This document shows positions 17,886 through 25,063 of a stretch of 64,000 bases of DNA, one piece after another. Each line of letters opens with the position of its first letter. The first letter of the stretch is position 1. Origin of the DNA: Flavonifractor porci (GTDB lineage Bacteria > Bacillota > Clostridia > Oscillospirales > Oscillospiraceae); the NCBI RefSeq assembly GCF_037572415.1, contig NZ_JBBHLB010000014.1:22830-86829 (forward strand), in the 5' to 3' direction. A program made the position numbers and the translations under genes. The notes beneath the pieces were generated by a model. It was not told the DNA's origin. It did no database searches and saw only the letters and a list, made by a program, of their open reading frames with translations.

Positions 17886-18946
17886 GCGGGCCCCTCCTTT
17901 TCCTGGGCGTGGTGGCGGGCGGCGGAGCGCTTGGCGAACCGGCCCACCGACCAGGCGCCGCCCAGGAGCAGCACCTCCAGGAAGGAGGCGAACCGCCACA
18001 GCACCATGCCCACCGCCAGATGTTCCCCAAAGATGGGGCCCATGAACAGATAGAAGCTGCCCTCCGCGCCGCCGGCGTTGCCGGGCAGCATAATGATGCG
18101 GGAGAGCACCATCACCAGGCACTGTACCATCACCAGCTCCCAGAAGGAGAAGCCGGTGAGGCCCAGACCCCGGTAGAGGAAGAACGGGATGGAGAAGAGG
18201 GCGGTGAGCTCCACAAACATCCCGGCGTACAGCCATACCAGCAGCCGCTTGTTGCCCTGGAAGGCCCCCAGCTGCCGGCAGAACTCATCCACCTTGTTCA
18301 TGCCCTTGTCCACCATGCCCTCTCTGGCCATCACCTTCCAGTGCCGGGACAGGAAGGTGAGGATGTGGCGGATGAGCCGCTGGATGGGGGCGGGACGGAG
18401 GGCGGTAAAGACCGCCAGACCGCACAGGAACAGGTAGAGGGCGATGAGCACCCCGGCCCCTGCCACGGCGGCTCCCAGACCGGCCTTCCGCCAGATCAGC
18501 TCATAGGCCAGGGCGGCCACGGCGTAGCCGGTGTATACCATGGTGTTGGCCACCGCCTTCCAGGTGTAGATGGAGGCGGTATAGGTGGCGGACATCCCGG
18601 CGTCATACATCAGCTTGAGCTGGATGGGAGCTCCGGCGGGGCCCAGCTTGTAGTAAAATTCCCCGATATAGGCCGCGTCAAAGCAGCCGGTCAGATTCAT
18701 GGGACAGCCGGCGGCCTTGCCCATGCCGTAGAACAGGATGGCGTCCACGCTCTCGCTGAAGGGGATGCACAGGGCGGCCAGCAGCAGCCAGCCGGGCTGC
18801 ACCTGGGCCACCAGGGTCCGCAGATCCATGGTGCGCGTCACATGGACAATGAGCGCAATGAGAATGATGCCGCCGATGCTCAGGCCCGCGATGGAAAAGA
18901 TACGGTTGAACAGGGCGGCCTTGCTGTGCTTTTTCGTAATATTCAC
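17882..18946 (-). CDS. Flippase-like membrane protein (lysylphosphatidylglycerol synthase TM region family)
   Basis: Polytopic membrane protein of 354 residues with about eight hydrophobic spans. The pattern LGPAGAPIQLKL, the central WLYAGMFVELTALFSIPFF and the late RIIMLPGNAGGAEGSFY match the MprF N-terminal/YbhN flippase-like domain. It lacks the soluble aminoacyl-transferase half of MprF. Members of this family move modified lipids or glycolipids. It overlaps the sensor kinase gene by ATGA, so a role in a cell-envelope stress response is plausible. Confidence 0.85.
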   Translation of the reverse strand: MNITKKHSKAALFNRIFSIAGLSIGGIILIALIVHVTRTMDLRTLVAQVQPGWLLLAALCIPFSESVDAILFYGMGKAAGCPMNLTGCFDAAYIGEFYYKLGPAGAPIQLKLMYDAGMSATYTASIYTWKAVANTMVYTGYAVAALAYELIWRKAGLGAAVAGAGVLIALYLFLCGLAVFTALRPAPIQRLIRHILTFLSRHWKVMAREGMVDKGMNKVDEFCRQLGAFQGNKRLLVWLYAGMFVELTALFSIPFFLYRGLGLTGFSFWELVMVQCLVMVLSRIIMLPGNAGGAEGSFYLFMGPIFGEHLAVGMVLWRFASFLEVLLLGGAWSVGRFAKRSAARHHAQEKEGPA

Positions 18947-18952
18947 TCCATT

Positions 18953-19438
18953 CTAATACGCCCGGCGCAGGGTGCCGCCGCAGGTGCAGCGGTAGCGCTC
19001 CGGATGGGCCACCAGGGGGGAGCGCCGGGCGCGGGGGAACTGCCGGCCGCACTTGGTACACACCACCAGATGACGGATGGGACGGATATCCTCCACCCCC
19101 AGCTGGTCACAGGTACCGGTGCGGGAGATGGCATAGCCGTAGGCGGCGTTCATCTGCCCGGCGTAGGCCTTCCACCGGACGCCGTGGTCCCGGCAGCCGG
19201 GGCAGGTGTGGAGCACCTCGTGGGCCAGGGTTTGGAGGCAGGCCTCCACCGGGGCCTCCAGCAGCCGCTGGGCCAGCTCAATGCGGTAGGTGCCGTCGGC
19301 CTGCCGGATGCAGCAGCCGAACCGGGTCACCGCCCGGCGGTTGAGGCGTACCTGGGGGAGGATATGGGGAGAGACCGGGATGCCCAGGGCTTTGGCCTGG
19401 GCGACCACCCGGGCCAGCAATGTATCTGCGTTGTGCAT
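18953..19438 (-). CDS. SprT-like zinc metalloprotease-like protein
   Basis: Protein of 161 residues. The metalloprotease motif HEVLH is at 73-77 within TLAHEVLHTCPGC, and a C-terminal zinc ribbon has CTKC and CTCG pairs. This domain order is that of SprT/Spartan-like proteins, which in other organisms act on DNA-protein crosslinks; the bacterial small forms are uncharacterised. It ends 6 bases before the flippase gene start and could be co-transcribed with it. Confidence 0.8.
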   Translation of the reverse strand: MHNADTLLARVVAQAKALGIPVSPHILPQVRLNRRAVTRFGCCIRQADGTYRIELAQRLLEAPVEACLQTLAHEVLHTCPGCRDHGVRWKAYAGQMNAAYGYAISRTGTCDQLGVEDIRPIRHLVVCTKCGRQFPRARRSPLVAHPERYRCTCGGTLRRAY

Positions 19439-19564
19439 GGAACAGCCCTCTCTCTGGAAGAATCAAAATTGTAGAGCTATATTGTACCACCAATGGCCGG
19501 AAAAGTCACCATCACCCACTGTTGTGGGCTTATCTTATGATTTTGTGACATTTTTCCCGTCTGC

Positions 19565-19594
19565 TTGACGGAAATACAACCGGGCCGGTATAAT
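19565..19594 (+). promoter_or_regulatory. Promoter of the VanR-like regulator
   Basis: TTGACG (19565-19570) and TATAAT (19589-19594), 18-base spacing, followed 11 bases later by AAAAGGAGGG. Confidence 0.7.
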
Positions 19595-19616
19595 TGAGAC
19601 AAAAGGAGGGATGGCT

Positions 19617-20309
19617 ATGGAGGCCAACATTCTGGTGGTGGACGACGAGCCCGAGATCGCCGATCTGGTGGAGGTCTATTTGCAGAGTGAGGGCTGCACC
19701 GTCTACAAGTGCAATACCGGCACCCAGGCCCTGGCGGTGGTGAACAGCCGGTCGGTGGACCTGGCCATCCTGGACGTGATGCTCCCCGACATCAGTGGTT
19801 TTGTCCTGTGCGGGGAGATCCGCAAGGACCACCATTTCCCGGTGCTTATGCTTACCGCCAAGGCGGAGGATATGGACAAGATCACCGGGCTCACCATTGG
19901 GGCGGACGACTATATCACAAAGCCCTTCAACCCCCTGGAACTGATGGCCCGGGTAAAGGCTCAACTGCGCCGCTATACCCGCTACAACGAGGCGGACAAG
20001 GGGGACAGCCGGGATATTCTGGACTTCAACGGACTGGTCATCAACCGCTCCACCCATGAGTGCACCCTGTACGACAAGGAGCTGGGCCTCACCCCCATCG
20101 AGTTTGACATCCTGTGGATGCTGGCGGAAAACCGGGGTCAGGTCATCTCCGCTGAGCGGCTCTTTGAGAGCGTGTGGGGGGAGAAGTACCTGGACCGGAA
20201 CAACACCGTCATGGTCCACATCCGCCGCCTGCGGGAGAAGATGGGGGAGCCGTCCCGAAACCCCAGATTTATCAAAACGGTGTGGGGTGTAGGTTACAAG
20301 ATCGACTAA
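19617..20309 (+). CDS. VanR-like OmpR-family response regulator
   Basis: Response regulator of 230 residues. The second ATG (19617) is chosen because AAAAGGAGGG is 8 bases before it and abuts the first ATG. The receiver domain has acidic Asp9/Asp10, phosphorylation site Asp53 in LAILDVMLPD and Lys102 in DDYITKPFNP. The C-terminal winged helix contains LTPIEFDILWML, NNTVMVHIRRLREKM and ends in VWGVGYKID. The match to VanR is close along the whole length. The cognate kinase is probably the VanS-like protein at 16746-17885. Confidence 0.92.
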   Translation: MEANILVVDDEPEIADLVEVYLQSEGCTVYKCNTGTQALAVVNSRSVDLAILDVMLPDISGFVLCGEIRKDHHFPVLMLTAKAEDMDKITGLTIGADDYITKPFNPLELMARVKAQLRRYTRYNEADKGDSRDILDFNGLVINRSTHECTLYDKELGLTPIEFDILWMLAENRGQVISAERLFESVWGEKYLDRNNTVMVHIRRLREKMGEPSRNPRFIKTVWGVGYKID

Positions 20310-20450
20310 ATTTCCCGTCCCCTCGGAGAGCGGAGGGGGGGCCGCGGGGGGAACTGGTTCCCGCCCGCGAGCGCGGCTTGGCGCTCTGCGCCGGACTTCC
20401 CGCAGGAAGTCCCCGCGCTTGCATGGGGGGTAGGATATAAGATCGACTGA
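20310..20450 (+). repeat. Hairpin-rich spacer ending in a second copy of the regulator's last codons
   Basis: After the regulator's stop is a spacer of about 115 bases with several GC-rich inverted repeats (for example GGACTTCC/GGAAGTCC near 20392-20411). It is followed at 20424-20450 by a second copy of the codons for WGVGYKID plus stop. The second copy differs from the real end only at three third-codon positions and in the stop (TGA for TAA). It is not translated from any start of its own. Confidence 0.75.
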
Positions 20451-20493
20451 ATCCTCCCGCCTGAAATTTTTTGAAAAAATTGCGAAAAAGCTG

Positions 20494-20522
20494 TTGACAA
20501 AATGGGACACTTCGGATATACT
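20494..20522 (+). promoter_or_regulatory. Promoter of the tRNA cluster
   Basis: Consensus TTGACA (20494-20499), a 17-base spacer and TATACT (20517-20522), placed 31 bases before the first tRNA. Confidence 0.85.
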
Positions 20523-20552
20523 ATCTCTTGACCTGTTCGTCCGGGTGCAAAT

Positions 20553-20629
20553 GGCGGCATAGCTCAGGTGGCTAGAGCATACGGTTCATACCCGTAGTGT
20601 CCCCGGTTCAAATCCAGGTGCCGCTACCA
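20553..20629 (+). tRNA. tRNA-Met (CAT), CCA encoded
   Basis: A full cloverleaf of 77 bases: acceptor GGCGGCA pairs with TGCCGCT, the anticodon loop reads TTCATAC with anticodon CAT, the T-loop GGTTCAAATCC is present and the 3' CCA is encoded. Elongator Met is most likely; an Ile-lysidine type cannot be excluded by eye. Confidence 0.92.
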
Positions 20630-20698
20630 GACCCAAAAGACGGCACGTGCCGTCTTTTGGGGTCCCTTTTCCGAGCGTTCGGCCCGCTTGGGCAACAT

Positions 20699-20773
20699 GG
20701 CCCGTTGGTCAAGTGGTTAAGACACCGCCCTTTCACGGCGGTAACACGAGTTCGAGTCTCGTACGGGTCACCA
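20699..20773 (+). tRNA. tRNA-Glu (TTC), CCA encoded
   Basis: 75 bases. Acceptor GGCCCGT pairs with ACGGGTC, the anticodon stem CCGCC/GGCGG encloses CTTTCAC (anticodon TTC), the T-arm contains GTTCGAGTC and the end is ACCA. Confidence 0.93.
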
Positions 20774-20777
20774 ATAT

Positions 20778-20853
20778 GGAGGCGTAGCTCAGCCGGTAGA
20801 GCACTTGCTTCACACGCAAGGGGTCACAGATTCGAGTTCTGTCGTCTCCACCA
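20778..20853 (+). tRNA. tRNA-Val (CAC), CCA encoded
   Basis: 76 bases. Acceptor GGAGGCG pairs with CGTCTCC, anticodon stem CTTGC/GCAAG encloses TTCACAC (anticodon CAC), and CCA is encoded. Confidence 0.92.
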
Positions 20854-20855
20854 TT

Positions 20856-20888
20856 AAAAAGGACATCCGATAGGATGTCCTTTTTTCT
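20856..20888 (+). terminator. Terminator of the tRNA cluster
   Basis: AAAAAGGACATCC-GATA-GGATGTCCTTTTTT hairpin three bases after the tRNA-Val CCA. The following 220 bases to 21114 hold no recognisable gene. Confidence 0.9.
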
Positions 20889-21114
20889 TTGCTTTGAAGG
20901 GCAAAAGAGGGCCTGTTTGGCGCTCAGAATAACAGAAGGGGACATACTGCAGCAAAATGCAGTACGTCCTTTTGATTTATCTGAAGAATGGATGCAGCGG
21001 AGCCCCTCATAAAAATGGACCAAATTTGGATAAGCGGAAAATATTGCATTGGAATATATTGTGTATAAAAGAATAAAGTGATATATTGGAAATTACGGCC
21101 ATGCCGGGCAGCCG

Positions 21115-21321
21115 TCAATCTTCATCCGGGATGTATTCCAAAATATCCTCCACCCGACAGTCCAGGATCTCGCACAGTGTGTTCAGCGTGGTGGTGGTAA
21201 TGGCCTTCCCGTGCTTCATGCGGTGGATGGTGTTGGCGGTAACACCCTGCTTATAGATTAGATAATATTCGGTAATGCCTTTGCGGTACAGAGTCTGATA
21301 AAACGGACTGTAGCTGATCAT
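21115..21321 (-). CDS. Small Cro/C1-type HTH regulator
   Basis: 68-residue protein with a complete XRE helix-turn-helix: YLIYKQGVTANTIHRMKHGK as the scan and recognition helices, then TLNTLCEILDCRVEDILEY as the closing helices. It diverges from the large SLH surface protein gene, 126 bases away, and may regulate it. Base composition is lower in GC than the chromosomal neighbours. Confidence 0.8.
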   Translation of the reverse strand: MISYSPFYQTLYRKGITEYYLIYKQGVTANTIHRMKHGKAITTTTLNTLCEILDCRVEDILEYIPDED

Positions 21322-21358
21322 AGTGTATCACCCATAACAGGCTATCATGCTCTATATC

Positions 21359-21387
21359 TTGACTATACCCTATTTGTAGAGTATAAT
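21359..21387 (+). promoter_or_regulatory. Promoter of the SLH surface protein gene
   Basis: TTGACT (21359-21364), 17-base spacer, TATAAT (21382-21387). It lies between the divergent HTH gene and the surface protein gene. Confidence 0.75.
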
Positions 21388-21446
21388 GCCTGCGTGGATA
21401 AATTTCCCTGGCGCAGCACATCCCAAAACAACAAGGAGTGAAAGAG

Positions 21447-24104
21447 ATGAAGAAGAGAAAAATCCTGTCCTCTGTGCTGGCTGCATCTATGGTGCTTTCT
21501 ATGGTGCCTGTAACAGCTTTGGCTGTGGATGGGGACGATGGTTCCCAGGTCCAGGAGGTCAGCATTGACACTGCCGCTGAACTGGCCCAGGCCATTGCCG
21601 GCCAGCAGGACGGCCAGGTCTGGAAGCTTGCGGAGGGTGCCTACAACCTGACTGAGGCGGACCTTGCCCTGTACGCAAACAAGGACTGCGGTGGCCAGAC
21701 CGGCTGGTATTTCCCGCTGACTGCAAATAACCTCACCATTATTGGCGAGGGTGATGTGACCATCACCAGTGATGTGAAGAGTCCCAACGCCAACTGGGCC
21801 ACCCAGGACTTTGTGTCTGTCTGGGGCAACGACATTACCATCGATAATGTGGATATCCTCTCCAAGGACACCCAGAATAAGGCCATTGAAGTCATGGGCC
21901 AGGACTTTACGCTGAAGAATTCTGAGATGAAGAGGGTCAACGAGTGGGGCAGCGGCTCCATTATCTTCAATTCCCAGGCAGAGGGCGGCGACATTGGTAC
22001 GGCTACCCTTGAAAACGTGAAGCTGTACTCCTGGATCTCTACCAACTACTCCAAGACCGGCACGCTGAACACCAGCAATGTGACCGTCGACTTTACCGAC
22101 AACAGCTATGCCGGCTATACAGATCCTAGTCATCCCGAATGGGGTTACGGTTGGTGTCCTGGTATTTTCAACCACAAGAGCAATGTTACGGTCAACAATG
22201 ACAACCTGACTCTGCTTGTGGATGACAAGATCAATCTGGCCGGTCAGGTGCTCAACACCAACACCCAGCCGAATACGACGGTCGTACTCAAGGAAGGTAC
22301 CTACGACGGCAATATCACCATTGACAAGTCTGTTATCCTCAAGGGCGCCAACGCCGGTGTGGGCGGTACTTCTGAGGCGCGCGGCAATGAGAGCGTAATC
22401 ACCGGCAAGATCAATGTTGTCGGTCAAGACCTGGATGTCGTGCTTGATGGCCTGAAGTTTACCGAGGCTGGCTGCATTACCTCTGCCAACAATAATGCGG
22501 GCACTGATCTGACGGTCCAGAACTGTGTGGCCGATGGCCTGACCAATACCTTTGTTTACACCAGCGGAGCGGACGACGCCCGCATGGGAAAGATCACCGT
22601 TCAGGATAATAAAGTAACCAACATTACCGGTAGCAATCTGTCCGCCTGTAATCTGTGGAATGCCAGTGAGCACGAGATTACCGGCAACTACGTGGAAAAT
22701 ATCAATTTCCATGCCTTTAATCTGGACAGCACCATTGGTAATGTCCTCTTTGAAAACAACACCATCAAGAATACCGGCAAGGGCGGCATCCAGCTGGCCA
22801 ACTATACCACCGGTGAGTCTGTGATTATCCGTGGCAACACCTTTGAGAATGTGGCCAATCAGCCGTATTATAACGATGATGAAGCTGAGGGCCTGAACTA
22901 TGCCGCTATCCGTGTATATTCTTCGGGTGAGAATACCGATAAGGGCATTACGGCAAATATCGACATTACGGAGAACAGCTTTGTTGGCAATCCTATTTCT
23001 ATCTGGGTTACCAGCCGGAAGACGGTTGATAGTGCCGTTGAATACTTTGATGTGAATGTTGAGGCCCACAAGAATAAGTTCGAGATGACCGAAAACTCCA
23101 TCTATGCCATGTATGTAGGTGTTGCCAATGGTGTGGATGCCTCGGAGAATTACTGGGGAAGCGCTGATCCTCAGTTTGGAAAACTTGTGTATACGGTGGA
23201 AGGTGCAGAAGGCAATGTGACTACTGAGCCTTACTATGTAGCCGAGACGATGCGTCCCGAGGACCTGAACACTTACAGTTCCGGTTCCACCTCCTATGCC
23301 ATCACCGTGGACAAGACCGACAACGGCACCGTGATCTCCAGCCGTACCCGTTCCTCCAAGGGCCTCACTGTCACCCTGACCGTGAAGCCTAACGAGGGCT
23401 ACAAGCTGGACACCCTCGCCGTTACCGATAAGAACGGCAGCGAGGTCAAACTCACCGACAAGGGCGACGGCAAGTACACCTTCACCATGCCTGGCTCCGC
23501 CGTTACCGTGAAGGCTTCCTTCACCAGGGACGACGCTCCCGTGAACACCGGTCTGCCCTTCACCGACGTGAAGGCCGACGACTGGTTCTATGAGGCTGTG
23601 AAGTACGTCTATGACAACAAGCTGATGGATGGTACTTCCGCCACCACCTTTGCCCCCCTCATGACCACCAACCGTGCCATGATCGTCACCATCCTGTGGC
23701 GTCTGGAGGGCCAGCCCAAGACCGACGCCACCCTGTCCTTTACCGACGTGGAGAGCGGCGTGTGGTACACCGACGCTGTGAACTGGGCCACCTCCAAGGG
23801 TATCGTCAAGGGCTACAGCGACACCGTGTTTGCCCCCAACGACACCGTGACTCGTGAGCAGCTGGCCACCATCCTGTGCCGCTATGCCGAGTACAAGGAG
23901 TACGATGTGACCGCCAAGGGCGATCTGACCACCTTTGCCGACGGCAGTACCGTGTCTGCCTGGGCGGCTGACGGTATGACCTGGGCGGCTGGCGCCCAGC
24001 TGATTACCGGCAAGGACGGCGGCAAGCTGGATCCCACCGGCACCGCCACCCGCGCTGAGGTTGCCACCATCCTCATGCGCTTTGTGGAGAGCGTCAGCAA
24101 GTAA
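21447..24104 (+). CDS. Secreted beta-helix protein with three SLH cell-wall anchor domains
   Basis: Surface protein of 885 residues. The ATG at 21447 is 8 bases after AAGGAG; the GTG at 21438 is inside that site. A signal peptide (about 1-27, ending VTALA) is followed by a parallel beta-helix region (about 30-610) rich in Asn ladders and short repeats such as NVTVDF, ENNTIKNTG and RGNTFENV, as in carbohydrate-active or adhesin-like right-handed helices. A bacterial repeat domain (about 612-690, VDKTDNGTV to GSAVTVKASF) leads to three SLH domains (PFTDVKADDWFYEAV, FTDVESGVWYTDAV, FADGSTVSAWAADG). The first two-thirds are lower in GC than the SLH end. Confidence 0.9.
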   Translation: MKKRKILSSVLAASMVLSMVPVTALAVDGDDGSQVQEVSIDTAAELAQAIAGQQDGQVWKLAEGAYNLTEADLALYANKDCGGQTGWYFPLTANNLTIIGEGDVTITSDVKSPNANWATQDFVSVWGNDITIDNVDILSKDTQNKAIEVMGQDFTLKNSEMKRVNEWGSGSIIFNSQAEGGDIGTATLENVKLYSWISTNYSKTGTLNTSNVTVDFTDNSYAGYTDPSHPEWGYGWCPGIFNHKSNVTVNNDNLTLLVDDKINLAGQVLNTNTQPNTTVVLKEGTYDGNITIDKSVILKGANAGVGGTSEARGNESVITGKINVVGQDLDVVLDGLKFTEAGCITSANNNAGTDLTVQNCVADGLTNTFVYTSGADDARMGKITVQDNKVTNITGSNLSACNLWNASEHEITGNYVENINFHAFNLDSTIGNVLFENNTIKNTGKGGIQLANYTTGESVIIRGNTFENVANQPYYNDDEAEGLNYAAIRVYSSGENTDKGITANIDITENSFVGNPISIWVTSRKTVDSAVEYFDVNVEAHKNKFEMTENSIYAMYVGVANGVDASENYWGSADPQFGKLVYTVEGAEGNVTTEPYYVAETMRPEDLNTYSSGSTSYAITVDKTDNGTVISSRTRSSKGLTVTLTVKPNEGYKLDTLAVTDKNGSEVKLTDKGDGKYTFTMPGSAVTVKASFTRDDAPVNTGLPFTDVKADDWFYEAVKYVYDNKLMDGTSATTFAPLMTTNRAMIVTILWRLEGQPKTDATLSFTDVESGVWYTDAVNWATSKGIVKGYSDTVFAPNDTVTREQLATILCRYAEYKEYDVTAKGDLTTFADGSTVSAWAADGMTWAAGAQLITGKDGGKLDPTGTATRAEVATILMRFVESVSK

Positions 24105-24110
24105 AGACAC

Positions 24111-24142
24111 AAAAAACGGCCGCCTTCGGGCGGCCGTTTTTC
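24111..24142 (+). terminator. Terminator of the SLH protein gene
   Basis: AAAAAACGGCCGCC-TTCG-GGCGGCCGTTTTT, with a stable TTCG tetraloop. Confidence 0.92.
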
Positions 24143-24250
24143 CTTTTTGGGGGAGAACCCGGCTTGACAAAGCAGGGATGCTCATGCTATAAAAATAGTA
24201 TCATATGACTGACGGATAATGTGGAGCCTACCACATGGAGTATGATAGTA

Positions 24251-24295
24251 AAAAGCCGACCGTCTGGGCGAGAAAAGCCCGGACTGTCGGCTTTT
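24251..24295 (+). promoter_or_regulatory. Terminator-like leader hairpin upstream of pflA
   Basis: AAAAGCCGAC pairs with GTCGGCTTTT, with an inner TGGGC/GCCCG stem, ending in TTTTC about 10 bases before the AAAAAGGAGG ribosome site of pflA. Because no gene ends just before it, it could be an attenuator in the pfl leader rather than a terminator of an upstream unit. Confidence 0.5.
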
Positions 24296-24324
24296 CTTTC
24301 TGCAAAAAGGAGGTATGGTTCCCT

Positions 24325-25047
24325 ATGACACAGGGGAGGGTCCACTCCCTGGAATCCATGGGGCTGGTGGACGGCCCCGGCATCCGCACGGTGGTCTTTT
24401 TGCAGGGATGCGCCCTGCGCTGTCGCTACTGTCACAACCCGGATACCTGGGCGGCGGAAGGGACGGCAGAGACGGTCACGCCCCGGCAGCTGGTGGAGCG
24501 GCTGGTCCGCTTCAAGCCCTATTACGGCAGCACCGGCGGAGTCACCTTCTCCGGCGGGGAGCCTCTGCTCCAGCCGGAGTTTCTGGCCCAGTGCCTGGCG
24601 CTGTGCCATGAGGCTGGCATCCACACCTGCCTGGACACGGCGGGGTGCGGTCTGGGGGAGTATGAGGCCATCCTGGCCCACACCGACCTGATCCTGCTGG
24701 ACGTGAAGCACTACACCCCGGAAGGCTGGCGGCAGGTCACCGGCGGCTCCATGGCGGCCTTTGACTGTTTTCTGGAGCAGGCCCAGCAGGCTGCCGTTCC
24801 CCTCTGGGTCCGCCATGTGGTGGTGCCCGGTCTCACCGACGGGGAGGAACACCTTGCCGGGCTGGAGGCCTATCTGAAGGGGGTGAAGCACATCCGGCGG
24901 GCGGAGCTGCTGCCCTACCACACCCTGGGGGTCCACAAGTACGCGTCCCTGGGCCTGCCCTATCCTCTGGAGGGGGTGCCCCCCATGGAGGGTGGGGTTC
25001 TGGAGCAATGGAACAAACGCCTGAACCGCACCTGCGTTCAGGCCTGA
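24325..25047 (+). CDS. pflA: Pyruvate formate-lyase activating enzyme
   Basis: Radical SAM enzyme of 240 residues that installs the glycyl radical on pyruvate formate-lyase. The cluster motif is CALRCRYC with Cys29, Cys33 and Cys36, preceded by the VDGPGIRTVVFLQGC block; TFSGGEPLLQ is the SAM-binding GGE motif. The ATG at 24325 is 11 bases after GGAGG; an ATG closer to that site is out of frame. It lies 16 bases upstream of pflB in the same operon, reverse of the E. coli order. Confidence 0.95.
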   Translation: MTQGRVHSLESMGLVDGPGIRTVVFLQGCALRCRYCHNPDTWAAEGTAETVTPRQLVERLVRFKPYYGSTGGVTFSGGEPLLQPEFLAQCLALCHEAGIHTCLDTAGCGLGEYEAILAHTDLILLDVKHYTPEGWRQVTGGSMAAFDCFLEQAQQAAVPLWVRHVVVPGLTDGEEHLAGLEAYLKGVKHIRRAELLPYHTLGVHKYASLGLPYPLEGVPPMEGGVLEQWNKRLNRTCVQA

Positions 25048-25063
25048 GAAAAGGAGTCGTCAT

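Noticed and set aside
16746..20309. Vancomycin resistance operon
   Set aside because: Only VanR/VanS-like regulators are present. No ligase, VanH, VanX or VanY-type gene is nearby.
20553..20853. tRNA cluster as the integration site of the element
   Set aside because: The element border is 13.5 kb away, and no tRNA fragment is repeated near 34.3 kb.
21363..24185. 940-codon minus-strand open frame opposite the SLH protein gene
   Set aside because: Antisense shadow. The plus-strand frame has a promoter, ribosome site, signal peptide and recognisable domains.
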